A stretch of 64,000 nucleotides of DNA, taken from NCBI GenBank assembly GCA_964036275.1, contig OZ038439.1:14374830-14438829 (forward strand). The letters are read 5' to 3'. The notes under the pieces were generated by a model. That model was not told the origin of the DNA, did no database searches, and saw only the letters and a list, made by a program, of their open reading frames with translations. Of this stretch, positions 1-10,013 are shown piece by piece. The position numbers and the translations under genes were made by a program. Every line of letters begins with the position of its first letter. The first letter of the stretch is position 1. The stretch is from Litoditis marina (Eukaryota; Nematoda; Chromadorea; Rhabditida; Rhabditidae).

Positions 1-78
1 GGGCCTCAGCCGGCCAAGAAGAAGGGCTACGACGATGTGGAGATAAGTTCACTCTCGGACGGAGACTCCAAGAAGGGG
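1..78 (+). CDS. 3' part of an exon of an unidentified gene entering from the left edge
   Basis: The first 26 codons are open in frame 1 and read as a charged segment (PQPAKKKGYDDVEISSLSDG, then a Lys pair). The exon seems to end at a GT in AAGAAGGG|GTATAG, a weak donor, in phase 2. The downstream exon at 904 expects phase 1, so direct splicing to it does not keep frame. The last 31 bases of this exon and its donor are repeated at 440-470, 598-628 and in decayed form near 760, inside a tandem repeat. The gene start lies outside the window. No function can be assigned. The exon call rests on composition and the donor only. Confidence 0.35.
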
Positions 79-311
79 TATAGTTCACACCATTCCTACT
101 GAGACTTCTACAGTAACCTTACAAACTTTCCGAAGGCTGCTGTAAAGCTGAAAATATAGTTTTCGGAAAATGCTCTCGTATATTCACTCTACCTGAGAAG
201 GAGAATGAGGTACGAAAATCCTCAACTTATCCGAACAAAAGTAAGTGGTAAAAATGGTTTGGAAGTTTCGAAATCCTACTGTAGGAGTCTCAGTAGGAAT
301 GGAAAAGACTA

Positions 312-800
312 TAATACACTACATATAATTAGGTTTACTGAATTAAAAAGAATAAAGTTGATACATATATTATTGAATAAACTAAAAATTGCTATCTATA
401 AAAGTTGATTATCGATTATGTTCAGAAGTTGATGTTTTTCACTCTCGGACGGAGACTCCAAGAAGGGGTAATACACTACATATATTTAGGTTAACTGAAT
501 TAAAAAGAATAAAGTTGATACATATATTATTGAATAAACTAAAAATTGCTATCTATAAAAGTTGATTATCGATTATGTTCAGAAGTTGATGTTTTTCACT
601 CCCTGACGGAGACTCAAAGAAGGGGTAATTACATAGAATTAAGTTAATTGAATTGACTAGTTGATAAAGTTAATTCATGAATAAATTAATTAATTAGGAA
701 AAACAAATACTATTTATAAAAGGAGATTACTGATCAAGTTCAGAAGTTGATGTTTTGTTTCCAACTCTCGACGAAGATTTGGAGAAGGGATCAGTTGATT
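312..800 (+). repeat. 157-bp tandem repeat carrying copies of an exon end
   Basis: Two near-identical units (about 312-468 and 469-626) and a decayed third (627-800) have a period of 157 bases. Each unit is AT-rich and ends with a copy of the exon end and donor seen at 51-80 (GGAGACTCCAAGAAGGGGTA). The exon end was therefore duplicated with its intron flank. The third copy has lost the donor. Confidence 0.8.
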
Positions 801-852
801 TTTGATGCAGAGCTTCATGAACCTTCTACTCAGGAGCTGACCTGATAAGGAG

Positions 853-2145
853 CGTAGGTTGGAAACCTCTCATTCTTTATTGTGAAAACATATTAATTTT
901 CAGAGGTCATCGATTTCTAACCAGCTAGAAGAGTCGTTTCTCTCGATAGAAAGCTCGAGGTGGAATGGCTTAGACTCAAACATTTCAAAAACAAAGGTTA
1001 GTTCTGTACAGTTTTCAAAATTCCAGAATGTTTTACTTTATCTGAATCGTGTTTTTATCATTTATGGTACTTCTGTGTAATTTTATCTGACTTCTGTAGT
1101 GGTGTCTTATCTGAAGTGTAGGAAACCAACTCTTAGGGGCCTGCTACCTTGTTCATTACTTTGAAATGCTGGAAAGAATGAAGATTATCTGATTTCAGGA
1201 TGCTTCCTGACCACAAAGTTTACTCCTGGGAATCTTTCTGCGTGCTTTTGCGCGCACGCGCATTCTTCCGACAACCCAAGTCAGTTTTCGCTCAGTTCTT
1301 TTTGATAAAAAACAGTGCAAGCTTAGTGAGTCAGAGAAGAAAAGGTTTCAATTTTTTAAGGCGCAAAATTCTGTCGTCTAGCTTTGTCTATGTAACTGGG
1401 AAATTGAAATCCAGCTCTGTAGTGTTGTACTGTCAAAATAGATGTTTCACATTATTGCTATTTTTGATTAGTTTTGTTCAAAATTTTATCCAATTTTTAA
1501 GGTGTCTTAATCTGTTTCAGAATTTGATCCTGTGTTGGAGGTCTATGAAAAAGAAAACAAACGCATCAAGAAGCTGAAAAAGGACGAAGAGAAAAAAAGA
1601 AACCTGAAAAAAAGAGAAAAAGACTCGCAAAAACTAAACTTGTGTAAATTTCAGCCTTGGAATAAATCGTGCGTACGAATGTTTTATCTTTTAAAAGTTC
1701 TTGATTTTTTACAACTCGAGATGTACGCCTTTGACATTTGAACCGAATCTTTTATCTCAAATTCTTCTGTTGTCACTATGAAATAGTTTTCATCATAAAT
1801 GCATGGTACATTTCAAACTCATCAACATACATGTGTTTTTTTTATCTCGCTCACCTTAAATATACGTTTGTTCTCTACAATAAAAATATAATTTTAATCA
1901 TTGTATTACATCACAATAACACACAAGAATGATACATGTTTATGTAGATATACGAGAAGAAATATGTAGCCGTCTAGTAAAGAAAAATGAGTAATTGGCG
2001 AGTGTTCTTTGCGTGGACTGGCTACTAAGCAAAACTTTCCTCGGAGTTCACCAATTCGACTGAAGATGACCTGAAAATAATATGAATTCTAAAAATAACA
2101 GACGACCGACCGAACACTCTCATACTGTGCAAACGACAATATGAG
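853..2145. repeat. Nearly identical segmental duplicate (partner 37918-39210)
   Basis: This stretch matches 37918-39210 at a constant offset of 37065. I found one clear substitution by eye (C at about 1530 is A in the partner). Beyond about 2145 the two modules diverge to many substitutions per 100 bases. The left breakpoint is sharp: flanks differ before CGTAGGTTGG at 853 and 37918. It covers the three N exons and the start of the minus-strand Q segment. Confidence 0.85.
904..1741 (+). pseudogene. Gene N, copy 1: last three exons, with an in-frame stop
   Basis: Three exons connect by phase: 904-996, 1199-1279 and 1521-1741, each with a TTTCAG-type acceptor; donors are GTTAGT and GTCAGT. Exon 1199-1279 encodes a Cys/His-rich segment (TKFTPGNLSACFCAHAHSSD). 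Exon 1521 onward encodes FDPVLEVYEKENKRIKK and then a very Lys/Glu-rich basic helix. In the frame shared by all copies, the exon at 904 has TAA at 918-920 where inverted copies have CAA. The same TAA is in the partner at 37983. Either the locus is a pseudogene or the product stops early. AATAAA lies near 1662. The 5' exons are absent upstream of the duplication breakpoint. Function unknown. Confidence 0.55.
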
Positions 2146-2500
2146 ATTTTTGATTTGCTTCCAGGATAAGATGTCAGGGGAAACAGTTGTACATGAGAGC
2201 TAGGTAAAATGTGGAGAAAACGGTACTTTGTCTCGCAATTCAAAGCAATAACAGTAGAAACAACTATGCTATCTGAAATAAAACCCACAAAGTGACAGAG
2301 ACAGAAGGGTTTTGACACTACTGACCGAAAGCTGTAATAAGACATATTTTCCACCAGCCCCAGTCTTGTTGTTGTTTGTCCCTGTGAAAACACTAGTGAA
2401 AACAGAAAAGTTATAACGATGAAACCCCTACTATTCAAAATGCATTGAACAACTTTCGAAAAAAAGTGTATTTTCTGTCTCAAAAGTGGTATCAACTGTT
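2025..2500 (-). CDS. Family Q copy 1: minus-strand terminal exons with acidic tail
   Basis: On the minus strand the last exon (2070-2025) follows TTATTTTCAG and encodes SSSVELVNSEESFA then stop. The exon before it (2199-2111) follows ACCTAG and reads SCTTVSPDILSWKQIKNLIL in the frame that joins the tail. A further exon (2381-2326) encodes TRLGLVENMSYYSF after TTTTCACAG. An uninterrupted 156-codon frame also spans the whole region, so whether these are separate exons is uncertain, and the phase between the first and second exons needs an alternative donor. Related copies lie near 26870, 39090, 49070, 51920 and 61170. Two of them (near 39230 and 52050) have TAG where this copy has TGG. Function unknown. 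Confidence 0.4.
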
Positions 2501-3289
2501 AATTCACTTGTGTGAAATCTCAAATATTGGTTTTCGTGTTTGTAGTCTGGTCAAAGCTAGTATAAGTTGGCAAAGACACAAAAACCTTAACAAATTCGTG
2601 CGTAACTGATTGTGAAGTCATGTTAAGTTTCTGTCTTGAAAGTGGTATGAACTGTTAACTCAATGGTGAGAAATCTCCAATAGATTGCAATTCGCAATCC
2701 ACAGAAAGAGAAACACTCTTCAGAACACTTGAAAATACTGATATTCGGAATCAGAATTCTTGAAAGTCGAAATTCGTTCACCAGGGAAACCAAACATCTT
2801 GAACACGTTTCTCAATTCTACACCTGCGCTCGGGGAACGCCGTTTTGGCTATAATGTTGGTCAATTGCACAGTCACGTGAAACATATTAAACACAGCAAA
2901 ACTCAGAAATGTATTTTTACAATCTACTTAACAGCAGGTTTACAGTATGCTAGATTTTCGGATTGGTTTCCGATTAGAGAACTTTGCAGAGCTGAATGAA
3001 TGCAAATTCGTGCCAAATCTGAGACTTGAAGCAATTTAATTTAAATGTCAAAGGCCTACATCCATCTCGAGTTCTATAGAATCAAGAACTTTTGAAAAAT
3101 AAAACATTCTTTCTATTGGATTTTTTTGATTTTTATGGCTTATCAGTTTTGAGATTTATTTTGAGAAAGATGTCTGAAGAGCAGTCAGTCACAAACAATG
3201 AAAAACCACAAAGTTTTTTTTATGACCATGAATCCTCACGTCCTATGACTATGACGTCCGCACGATTTATTCCATGATTTATCAATAAG

Positions 3290-4050
3290 ATTTATTTACA
3301 CAACTCAAATTAATTTTTCGACCGATCGGTTTTTCTTTCTTGACGTTATTCTTCTTCTCATCGTCTTTTTTCTGCCTCTTGAGATGCTTGTTTTCTCTTT
3401 GTACGCCTCCAGTACAGGATCAAACTCTAGAACAAATCAAAAACACCTTAAAAATTAGTTCAAAACTAATAAAAAATAGCCATAATGTGAAACACTTATT
3501 CTGGCAGTACAACACTACTGAGCTAAAAAAATTAAATTTCAATTTGCAATTTACAGAGACATAGCCAGACAACAGACTTATGCGCCTTATCAAATGAAAA
3601 CCTTTTTTCCTCTGACTCACCAAGCTTGCACTGTTTTTGAGCAAAAAGAACTGAGCGAAAACTCACTTGCGTTATCCGAAGAATGAGCGCGCGCGCAGAA
3701 GCACGCAGAAAAATTGCCAGGAGTAAATTTTGTAGTCAAATTGCATCCTGAAATCAGATAATCTTTATTCTTTCCAGCAATTCAAAGTAATGAACAAGGT
3801 ATCAGGCCCCTAAGAAGTGGTTTCCTACACTTCAGATAAGACACCAATACCGAAGTCAGATGAAATTACGCAGAAGTACCATAAATGATAAGAACACGAT
3901 TCATATAAAGTAAAAAATGCTGGAATTTCGAAAACTGTACAGAACTAACCTTCACCTTTCAAGTGCTTTTGAGCCACTCCACCCCCAGCTTTCGATCAAT
4001 CGATTCAACCTTCCGAGCTGCTTGAAAATCGACAGATACTGAAAACTTAT
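3290..4050 (-). pseudogene. Inverted copy of the gene N 3' exons (module A)
   Basis: The reverse complement of 3030-4110 matches 853-1740, so modules contain a large inverted repeat around the Q segment. On the minus strand the Cys-rich exon near 3747-3667 is open (TTKFTPGNFSACFCARAHSS). The upstream exon reads VSVDFQAARKVESIDRKLGV but then meets TGA before its donor. The basic terminal exon is frameshifted after FDPVLEAYK relative to the plus copy. AATAAA motifs follow the expected stop. The module B copy keeps the upstream exon open but has a 5-base loss in the Cys-rich exon, and module C keeps the Cys-rich exon open. All are probably decaying. Confidence 0.55.
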
Positions 4051-4474
4051 GTGTTTTAACAACAAAGAATGAGAGGTTCCCAACCTACAAAAAAAAACAA
4101 TATTTTTTCGAGGTCAGTACAAACGGTTCTCGTGAAGTTGCGACACGCAAATTGAAGTACCGATACCAACTCAAAACGGTGGGGGGTAAAATATCAAGGT
4201 TCTCGTTGCAACAAACTTTTTTTGCGGTCACAACAGATGAAAAACTGTAGAAAAAATTCGCAGCTCACTCATCATATTCGTAGAAATGAAATGGATAAAC
4301 TACATACTTGAGTCGAAAATGATCTACTATTGAATATAACAATAACATGTAATAGATAATGTACACTACTAATGCTCTGTTTATTATTTTTCATGTAACA
4401 GAAAGCCCATGATGATGTTGGCGTCAGTGTTATCATCAAATTATTCGCTGAAAACATTCATGGCCAGCTCTATT

Positions 4475-4696
4475 TGTAACCGGGTTTTTTTTGGTAACCT
4501 AACCGTTTTTTGTAACCCTCTGTTCAGGTTATCTCACAGGTAACCGGTAGGTAATCTAAAACTAGATTCGGTTATCGTACAAACTAACGGTAAACAGTTT
4601 GTGTTAGAAAAACAGGTCACCGGTTTTTTATTTTAGGTTACCAACCGGTTACCTACTGAGGTAACCTGAAAACTAGGTTACCAAAAACCGGTTACA
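4475..4696. mobile_element. GGTAACC-type palindromic MITE, copy A
   Basis: The element starts TGTAACCGG...GGTAACCTA and ends with the inverse ...AGGTTACC...CCGGTTACA. Internal GGTAACC/GGTTACC motifs make it largely self-complementary. Orthologous copies are at 41464-41685 and 56152-56373, so it entered before the modules duplicated. No target duplication is obvious. Confidence 0.75.
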
Positions 4697-4997
4697 TAAA
4701 GAAATCACCAACATTCGTCGCTCTCAAAAAACCAAAAATCACACTTCTCGGTTTTAGCTATAATTTTGTTCAATTAATTTTCTGTTTTGTTGAGGAAATG
4801 TGATAATTGTAGTCTGCTCACTGATCTACTGTACTTTGACCCACACGCCCCTTTTTCCGTCACCCGATCATTCGGGACACTTTCTCCCATAGGAGTCATG
4901 TTTCATGTTTCATACGTAAATGTTGTGCGATACGATTATTATTGTTAATGTTTCATTTATTTGAAACGAACATAATTGTTGTCATAAGTTCTTCTAG

Positions 4998-5217
4998 ATG
5001 GTATGTCCGAGCAAGTTATGTGTGCAGTGAAAGATTCCACTCAAATTCATCTCAAATCAGGTACAAAACCATTATGAGTGGCATTCTTTACTGAACAAAT
5101 TTCTTTTGTATTCTAAATTATGATTATAACTTTTTGTTACCATACTCCATGTTGTTAGGTGATGATCTACATACCCGGCGTGTGCAGAAAATTTTCCATG
5201 TTTGGATTTGGTTCTAG
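4998..5217 (+). CDS. Possible pair of short terminal exons, conserved in modules A and B
   Basis: Exon 4998-5060 follows CTTCTAG and ends TCAG|GTACAA. Exon 5159-5217 follows TTGTTAG. Joined in phase 1 they read MSEQVMCAVKDSTQIHLKS, then GDDLHTRRVQKIFHVWIWF and TAG. Module B preserves both exons and the splice signals (about 41987-42206). In module C the donor GTAC is ATGC, which would abolish splicing. No upstream exon was found and the product is not recognised. The conserved splice sites and stop are the only support. Confidence 0.3.
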
Positions 5218-5331
5218 AATAGAGAAATAATGCTACTTTCAAATGTTGTCAATGTGTAGATCTAATATTATCCAAGTAAGAAAGAATCAGAGCACGCAGG
5301 CTCCCAAGACCCTCACGTGATAAGAGGCATA

Positions 5332-5462
5332 TACTAGAAGTAAATTGAATTTTCACGTGAAGTTGGCATTCTAATGAGTAGTTATGCACTTTATCGTTTC
5401 ACGTTCCTGAGTTCTGCTGTGTTTAACATGTTTCACGTGATTGTGCGATTGACTGACAGTAT
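5332..5462. mobile_element. CACGTG-TIR MITE (one of about 14 in the window)
   Basis: About 130 bp. The left end is TACTAGAAGTAAATTGAA...TCACGTGAAG; the right end inverts to TACTGT.AGTCAATCGCACA.TCACGTGA. The inside carries GTGCACTTTRTC and GCTGTGTTTAACATG. Other copies sit at about 6127-6256, 7622-7749, 14621-14749, 16268-16400, 19224-19341 (inverted), 42321-42450, 43127-43264, 44042-44162, 47033-47156 (inverted), 57010-57142, 57826-57942 and 59060-59187. TA flanks of the 10686 copy suggest mariner-type mobilisation. Confidence 0.75.
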
Positions 5463-5978
5463 AACTTCAGTACATCACCCCATTCAAATCGATGACCATT
5501 TTCAGATATTTTCGGTTGTGATGGTTCGTGTTTTGGACATCGGACTATCCGAATTCCACATAAGTAATTAGATAGATAACAGGATGTTCACGAAGCCGAC
5601 AGAAACCTGTATTTTGAACTTTGAACTTTGATGCTAAAAGTGAGTCAATTTGATCCATTTTGTTTTGGAGCATTCGAGAGTTATACTTTGCTTACGTAAT
5701 CATATTGTTGTATTTTGTCAGATTCAGAGCTCTGTGAGATAGTGTGAAGAAATAAGAGTCGCAGACGGGGTCAGATCTGAAATATTGGGATATTTCTGCA
5801 GAAATATTTAAATGAGAAATGAGAATAATAGATATAGAAATAAAAACAATAGGAATAATAGAAATAGATATGAGAATAATGTATATATAGAATGAAGTGC
5901 CTTTTTTTAGAAATATCCCTATACCATTACTAGATCTTTTGACTACGTTTGTTTTTGTCTAAACTGTATCTATTTTCA

Positions 5979-6074
5979 GGCACTTTTTATTATTTGGATT
6001 ATTCATATATAATATCACTGGTCCACATATATTGTTACCCTGACGATCGGAATCGGCAAAGCTGTTCCGGACTT
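5979..6074 (+). CDS. Possible single exon with a hydrophobic stretch
   Basis: The segment lies between CTATTTTCAG and a strong GTGAGT donor. One frame is open throughout (TFYYLDYSYIISLVHIYCYP, then DDRNRQSCSGL), phase 2 in and phase 0 out. Module C keeps it open; module B has TAA after TTG GAT. The pattern of hydrophobic run, acidic-basic patch and Cys faintly resembles exon 4 of the gene M model at 18495-18665. This is a weak, inferred link. Confidence 0.25.
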
Positions 6075-6369
6075 GTGAGTTACTTTAATTTTACTTTGGA
6101 CACGAGATAATTTAGATGATCGAATGAACTAAAAGTAAATTGGATAGTCACGTAAAGTTAGCAATTTAATGATGAATCGAACCCCGCGTCATTGCATGTT
6201 TTCAAGTTTTGCTGTGTTTAACATGTGTCACGTGACTGTGCAACTGACTGTCAGTAAACTACGCGTACAGCTGTGTTGAAACCAATCGATATCAGAAGTA
6301 AATACGGGAAAACCGTCTCCGCCAGTTTTTCGGTAAATAAGAGTTTTTTTCGAAAGCGAGGAGGGGTTA

Positions 6370-6810
6370 CTGTACAATCGTCCCCCCCCCCCCTTGAGCC
6401 AAAATAGGTTGGAATCCGACCTGTACTACAATCACCCCCCACCCCTACTCAGAACAAGCGTCGTTGCAAAACAGTAAATAACTGTTTATACACCGTGGCT
6501 GTCATAGACATTGATTTTTCCCCTCGTCGTCTGACGTCTCTTCGGGGCGCAATATATCTCTAGATTTGTTGCAATACAGTTTCGACCAAACGCGAATTTG
6601 TAATTAACAGCCAATGGTCTGAGTATAGAGGGATGATTGTACAACGTCCTTCTTTACTGCAGGTTTGGATTGAGTGGGGGGCGATTGTTAAACAGGTCCG
6701 GGGTTGTACTATTACCCCCCATTTCGTATTGTGGGGGGTGATTGTTGATGTTGAACGTCGACATTGTACAGTTACCCCCCATTTACAATCACCCCCTGCT
6801 ATTTGTGAAA
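6370..6810. repeat. C-run and GGGGGG/CCCCCC-rich segment, interrupted by a MITE
   Basis: It holds a C run near 6383-6394 and several blocks of five or six C or G next to GATTGT/ACAATC, on both strands (for example GGGGGGTGATTGT at 6732 and ACAATCACCCCC at 6785). Module C has a shorter version at 58010-58230 without the long C run and without the MITE. No gene is seen. Confidence 0.6.
6448..6623. mobile_element. 176-bp MITE with TA target duplication, empty site in module C
   Basis: Ends are CTCAGAAC... and ...GGTCTGAG, flanked by TA on both sides (6446-6447 and 6624-6625). The paralogous sequence at 58060 reads CCCCTATAGAGG with a single TA at this point, so the empty site is visible. This is a clean Tc1/mariner-type insertion, younger than the A/C duplication. 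Confidence 0.85.
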
Positions 6811-7828
6811 TCACACTTGTATGGTTCAGTCCCAATGAGACTGTTTGACACTGCATTTGAGGTTCTGAATTTTATGTTCGTGAATATAAATTATTTAGAT
6901 TCATTTCACTCCTTCTGATTGTTTTTTTCCAGATTGTCATATCTTCACAAGGACGTCGAGGACACCCGTGTGTTGATCTCAACATCCAGCAATTGGGGCG
7001 AAACAGAGCAAGAGAGGTAGGGTGCGATTTCTTAGCCAACCAGAATGAGTCATCAAACTAAAAGTCAGCAAAGTAAAGGTAAAGCTCATTTGTAAGTGAA
7101 GTCATTAAGAACAGAAACAGTTGAGAGGCAGAAATATGGTATCCAAAATTGTTTTGTTCTGTTTTTCTAATCATGACTAAAAATTATTTAATGACTTACA
7201 CTTTTAAATGACTTTTACTTTAATGACTTTCAATTTTGAATGACTCATTCCTGGTACCGATTTCTTACTCCAACTTTGAGGATTGAGATGTTACTTGCAT
7301 CACTTCGACTGTGAAGCATGATGCTAATGCTCGTACACCTCCATGTCTTCCTTATTGCTGACTTATTCGGAAAGAGTTTCATAGTTTTCGTTATTTAAAC
7401 ACGACTCGTTAGAATTCTTCAAAAACGTCTCCTCACACTTTTGTAAAAAAATAGATACTTTAACAAACATAAATAAATTGGTTACGTGAACCAGCAGCAA
7501 CGTTCAATTTCAGTGACGAACTTGTTACTGAAGAACAAAGATGTGCGACATTGGCAGAAAAATTCAGTCCCTATGCAAAGTTCTGTGGTTCGCCTGTGAT
7601 GGTAAGGCTACTTTTTCAATAGACTAGAAGTGAATTAAATAGTCTCGTAAAGGTATCATCCTGATGCGGCGTCGTGCACTTTGTCATTGCATGATTCTAA
7701 TTTATGCTGTGTTTAAATGTTTCACGTGACTGTGCAATTGGCTATTAGTGAATCGGAACGAAAACTCTATTTCGATCTTTTAGGTGGGGTGAAAGTATAG
7801 CTAAGCATCCGCCTAGAACACACAACTC

Positions 7829-8030
7829 TATGAGAACGGATCTTTAGTGGGTGCCAATAAGATAAATGTCTGTCTCTCGCCGGAATCGAACCTGCGAGCA
7901 AAAGATTCGTAGCAGGGCGATAACCACTGCGCAATTAGTAACATAATCGGCAAGCTTTGGAATCGAGAACATGTGTGTACGTCGCGGAAAGTGAGATATA
8001 CAGTACTCTCCCGCATTTCCGTTCGCGACG
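7829..8030 (-). repeat. tRNA-derived SINE-like repeat (module A)
   Basis: The minus strand carries a D-arm/A-box-like GCGCAGTGGTTA (7922-7932 region) and a B-box GGTTCGATTCC (7882-7892), spaced as in a tRNA. Acceptor-stem pairing is missing and the T stem has a mismatch, so it is not a functional tRNA. Upstream on the minus strand are TACTGTATATCTCACTTTCC and GTACACACATG. Relatives: 16801-16940, 17660-17800 (+), 44240-44420, 59280-59416, and weaker ones at 36225-36350 and 12705-12765. Confidence 0.6.
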
Positions 8031-8831
8031 ACTATGAAGCGAATTTGAACTCTGTATGATTTAGTCCAAGACAATTTCGTGGATTTAGTATCTGGATCGA
8101 AATTTTCTGGAAATTTCGTTCCATCAATTTTCCGTTATTCACACGCACGAAAAGCCGGACCATGAATTTACGAGACTCAGTCGTCATTAAAACTCCTATA
8201 TATAAGACTATTTCCAGACTGCCTTTCAAAGCTTTATTATTTTCTACTTCCTCGAGCTATGGTATTTGGTGGTCTTGCTTCGTATATTCGTGCGAAACGA
8301 AGTGGCTTCGGTAAGAAAATTAATCGTATTCCAGTGAAATGTGAGAGTATTGTTTGTTTCACCCACTTATCTACAACATCAGGCTTCAAGTTTCAGACCG
8401 ATGTTTGATGTGTCGGCGTTTTTTTAGCTTTTCTTCGAGTTCTGGTATTGTCTTCGTCACTTTTACTACAATAAACTTTGGACGTAGGAAGCCGAAATAA
8501 TGAACTTTCCATTAGAAAAAGCGTGCTAAGTGTTTGAAAGATTACTGTAGAAGGACATAGATTGGTGAAACGACTATAGAAATATAGTGTATTTTCAATG
8601 AGACGCGAGTTGAGAAAAATAGGTGAGAAGGTTCATAAATACAGTAAATCGCCGCCTCATGGTTACATATAAGACGCTGCAATCTGCAAGAATCTCAAAA
8701 GTCGGATTTTTTTTTAAATTCGTTGATTATTTGGGAAAGTTGATTATTATTTGTATTTTGAGAAGCATCTTAAGATGAAAATAATATTTCCCATCTTATC
8801 AATGATTGAAAAAATGGGAAACACTTCTTCA

Positions 8832-10013
8832 ATCGAGCGCAGCGCGAAGCGCTGCGTGTCAGTTGTGTTTGGTTTGGCCATTGCACACCCATTTTAGGCT
8901 TTCAAACCACAAAAGTCTTCAAATGAAACCTTTTTTCCGAAATTTAAAAAAGAGAGAGAGAGCTAGATATCTATCGAATACATATGTTGCGTGAAAAAAT
9001 TAGAAGAATCGGTCAAGGTTGAAAGAAGTTATGCTGACGTGTCGTTATGAAATTTTCCGTTGTCCCTCGTCGCTCGTTGCTCGTCGCTCGTCGCTCGTCG
9101 CTCGTCCCTTTTCCAATGTCCGCATAGAAAATTATTTTTTTAACTACTGAACCGATGCGGCTGAAATTAGGCACACATGTGTAAACATCAAAGATAGCGC
9201 GGCCCCGTAAGTTCGGTGATGTCACATTATGTTTAACGCTTGGCGCTGGCGCCAGATGGCGCTAAGAGCTGGAAAATATGTGTTCTCATGAGTTAAAATG
9301 TTCGAAATCCCGCACAGATGTCATTAAAGTGAGTTCAGCCTGATTTCCGAGACATGGTGCCATTATTATCAAATGGCGCAGAACGCGGGCGCCTATTGGC
9401 GCCAAATGAGAACGACGCTAGCGAAGTAGGGTAACTGCGCCGATTTGGCTAAAATTCGGCACACATATGTAAAAGCCGAAGTTAGCGCAGCTCCGGAAGT
9501 GTGGTGTTGTCACGTTATGTCTGACGCTTGGCGCTGGCGCCAGATGGCGCCGAAAGCTGGAAAATATGTATTCCCATGAGTTAAAATGTTCGAACTTTTG
9601 CACAGATGTCATAAAAGTAAGTTCAGCCTGATTTCCGGAACATGGTGCCGTTATTATCGGATGGCGCCGAACGCGGGCGCCTATTGGCGCCAAATGAGAA
9701 CGACGCTAGCGAAGTAGGGTAACTGAGCCGATTTGGGTAAAATTTGGCACATATATGTAAAAGCCGAAGTTAGCGCGGCTGCAAAAGTTTGGTGATGTCA
9801 CGTCATGTCTGACGCTTGGCGCTGGCGCCAGATGGCGCCGAAAGCTGGAAAAAATGTGTTCCCGTGAGTTAAAATGTTCGAACTTACGCACAGATGTCAT
9901 AAAAGTAAGTTCAGCCTGATTTCCAAAACATGGTGCCATTATTATCAAATGGCGCTGAACGCAGGCGCCTATTGGCGCAAAATGAGAACAACGCTAGCGA
10001 AGTAGGGTAACGA
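8832..10013 (-). mobile_element. GGCGCC-rich element with terminal hairpin, module A
   Basis: Read on the minus strand, the element ends in a palindrome (CGCAGCG.CGAAG.CGCTGCG, 8838-8858) followed by CGATT, like the plus-oriented ends at 55616 and 35571. It contains CGTCGCTCG runs near 9070-9105 and three 288-bp tandem units (about 9127-9990) rich in GGCGCC palindromes. The module B copy (about 45209-46363) has lost 12 bases inside the terminal palindrome. No coding frame is convincing. The class is unknown; a non-autonomous rolling-circle or other hairpin-ended element is possible. Confidence 0.5.
9127..9990. repeat. Three tandem 288-bp units with GGCGCC palindromes
   Basis: The junction ACGCTAGCGAAGTAGGGTAA recurs at 9415, 9703 and 9991, exactly 288 bases apart. 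Each unit has TTGGCGCTGGCGCCAGATGG and GCGCCTATTGGCGC. Module B has the same three units at about 45478-46345. Confidence 0.85.

Noticed and set aside
7860..7950. Candidate tRNA gene on the minus strand
   Set aside because: A- and B-box motifs are present but the acceptor stem does not pair and the T stem is imperfect; several copies occur in repeats, so it is a tRNA-derived repeat.
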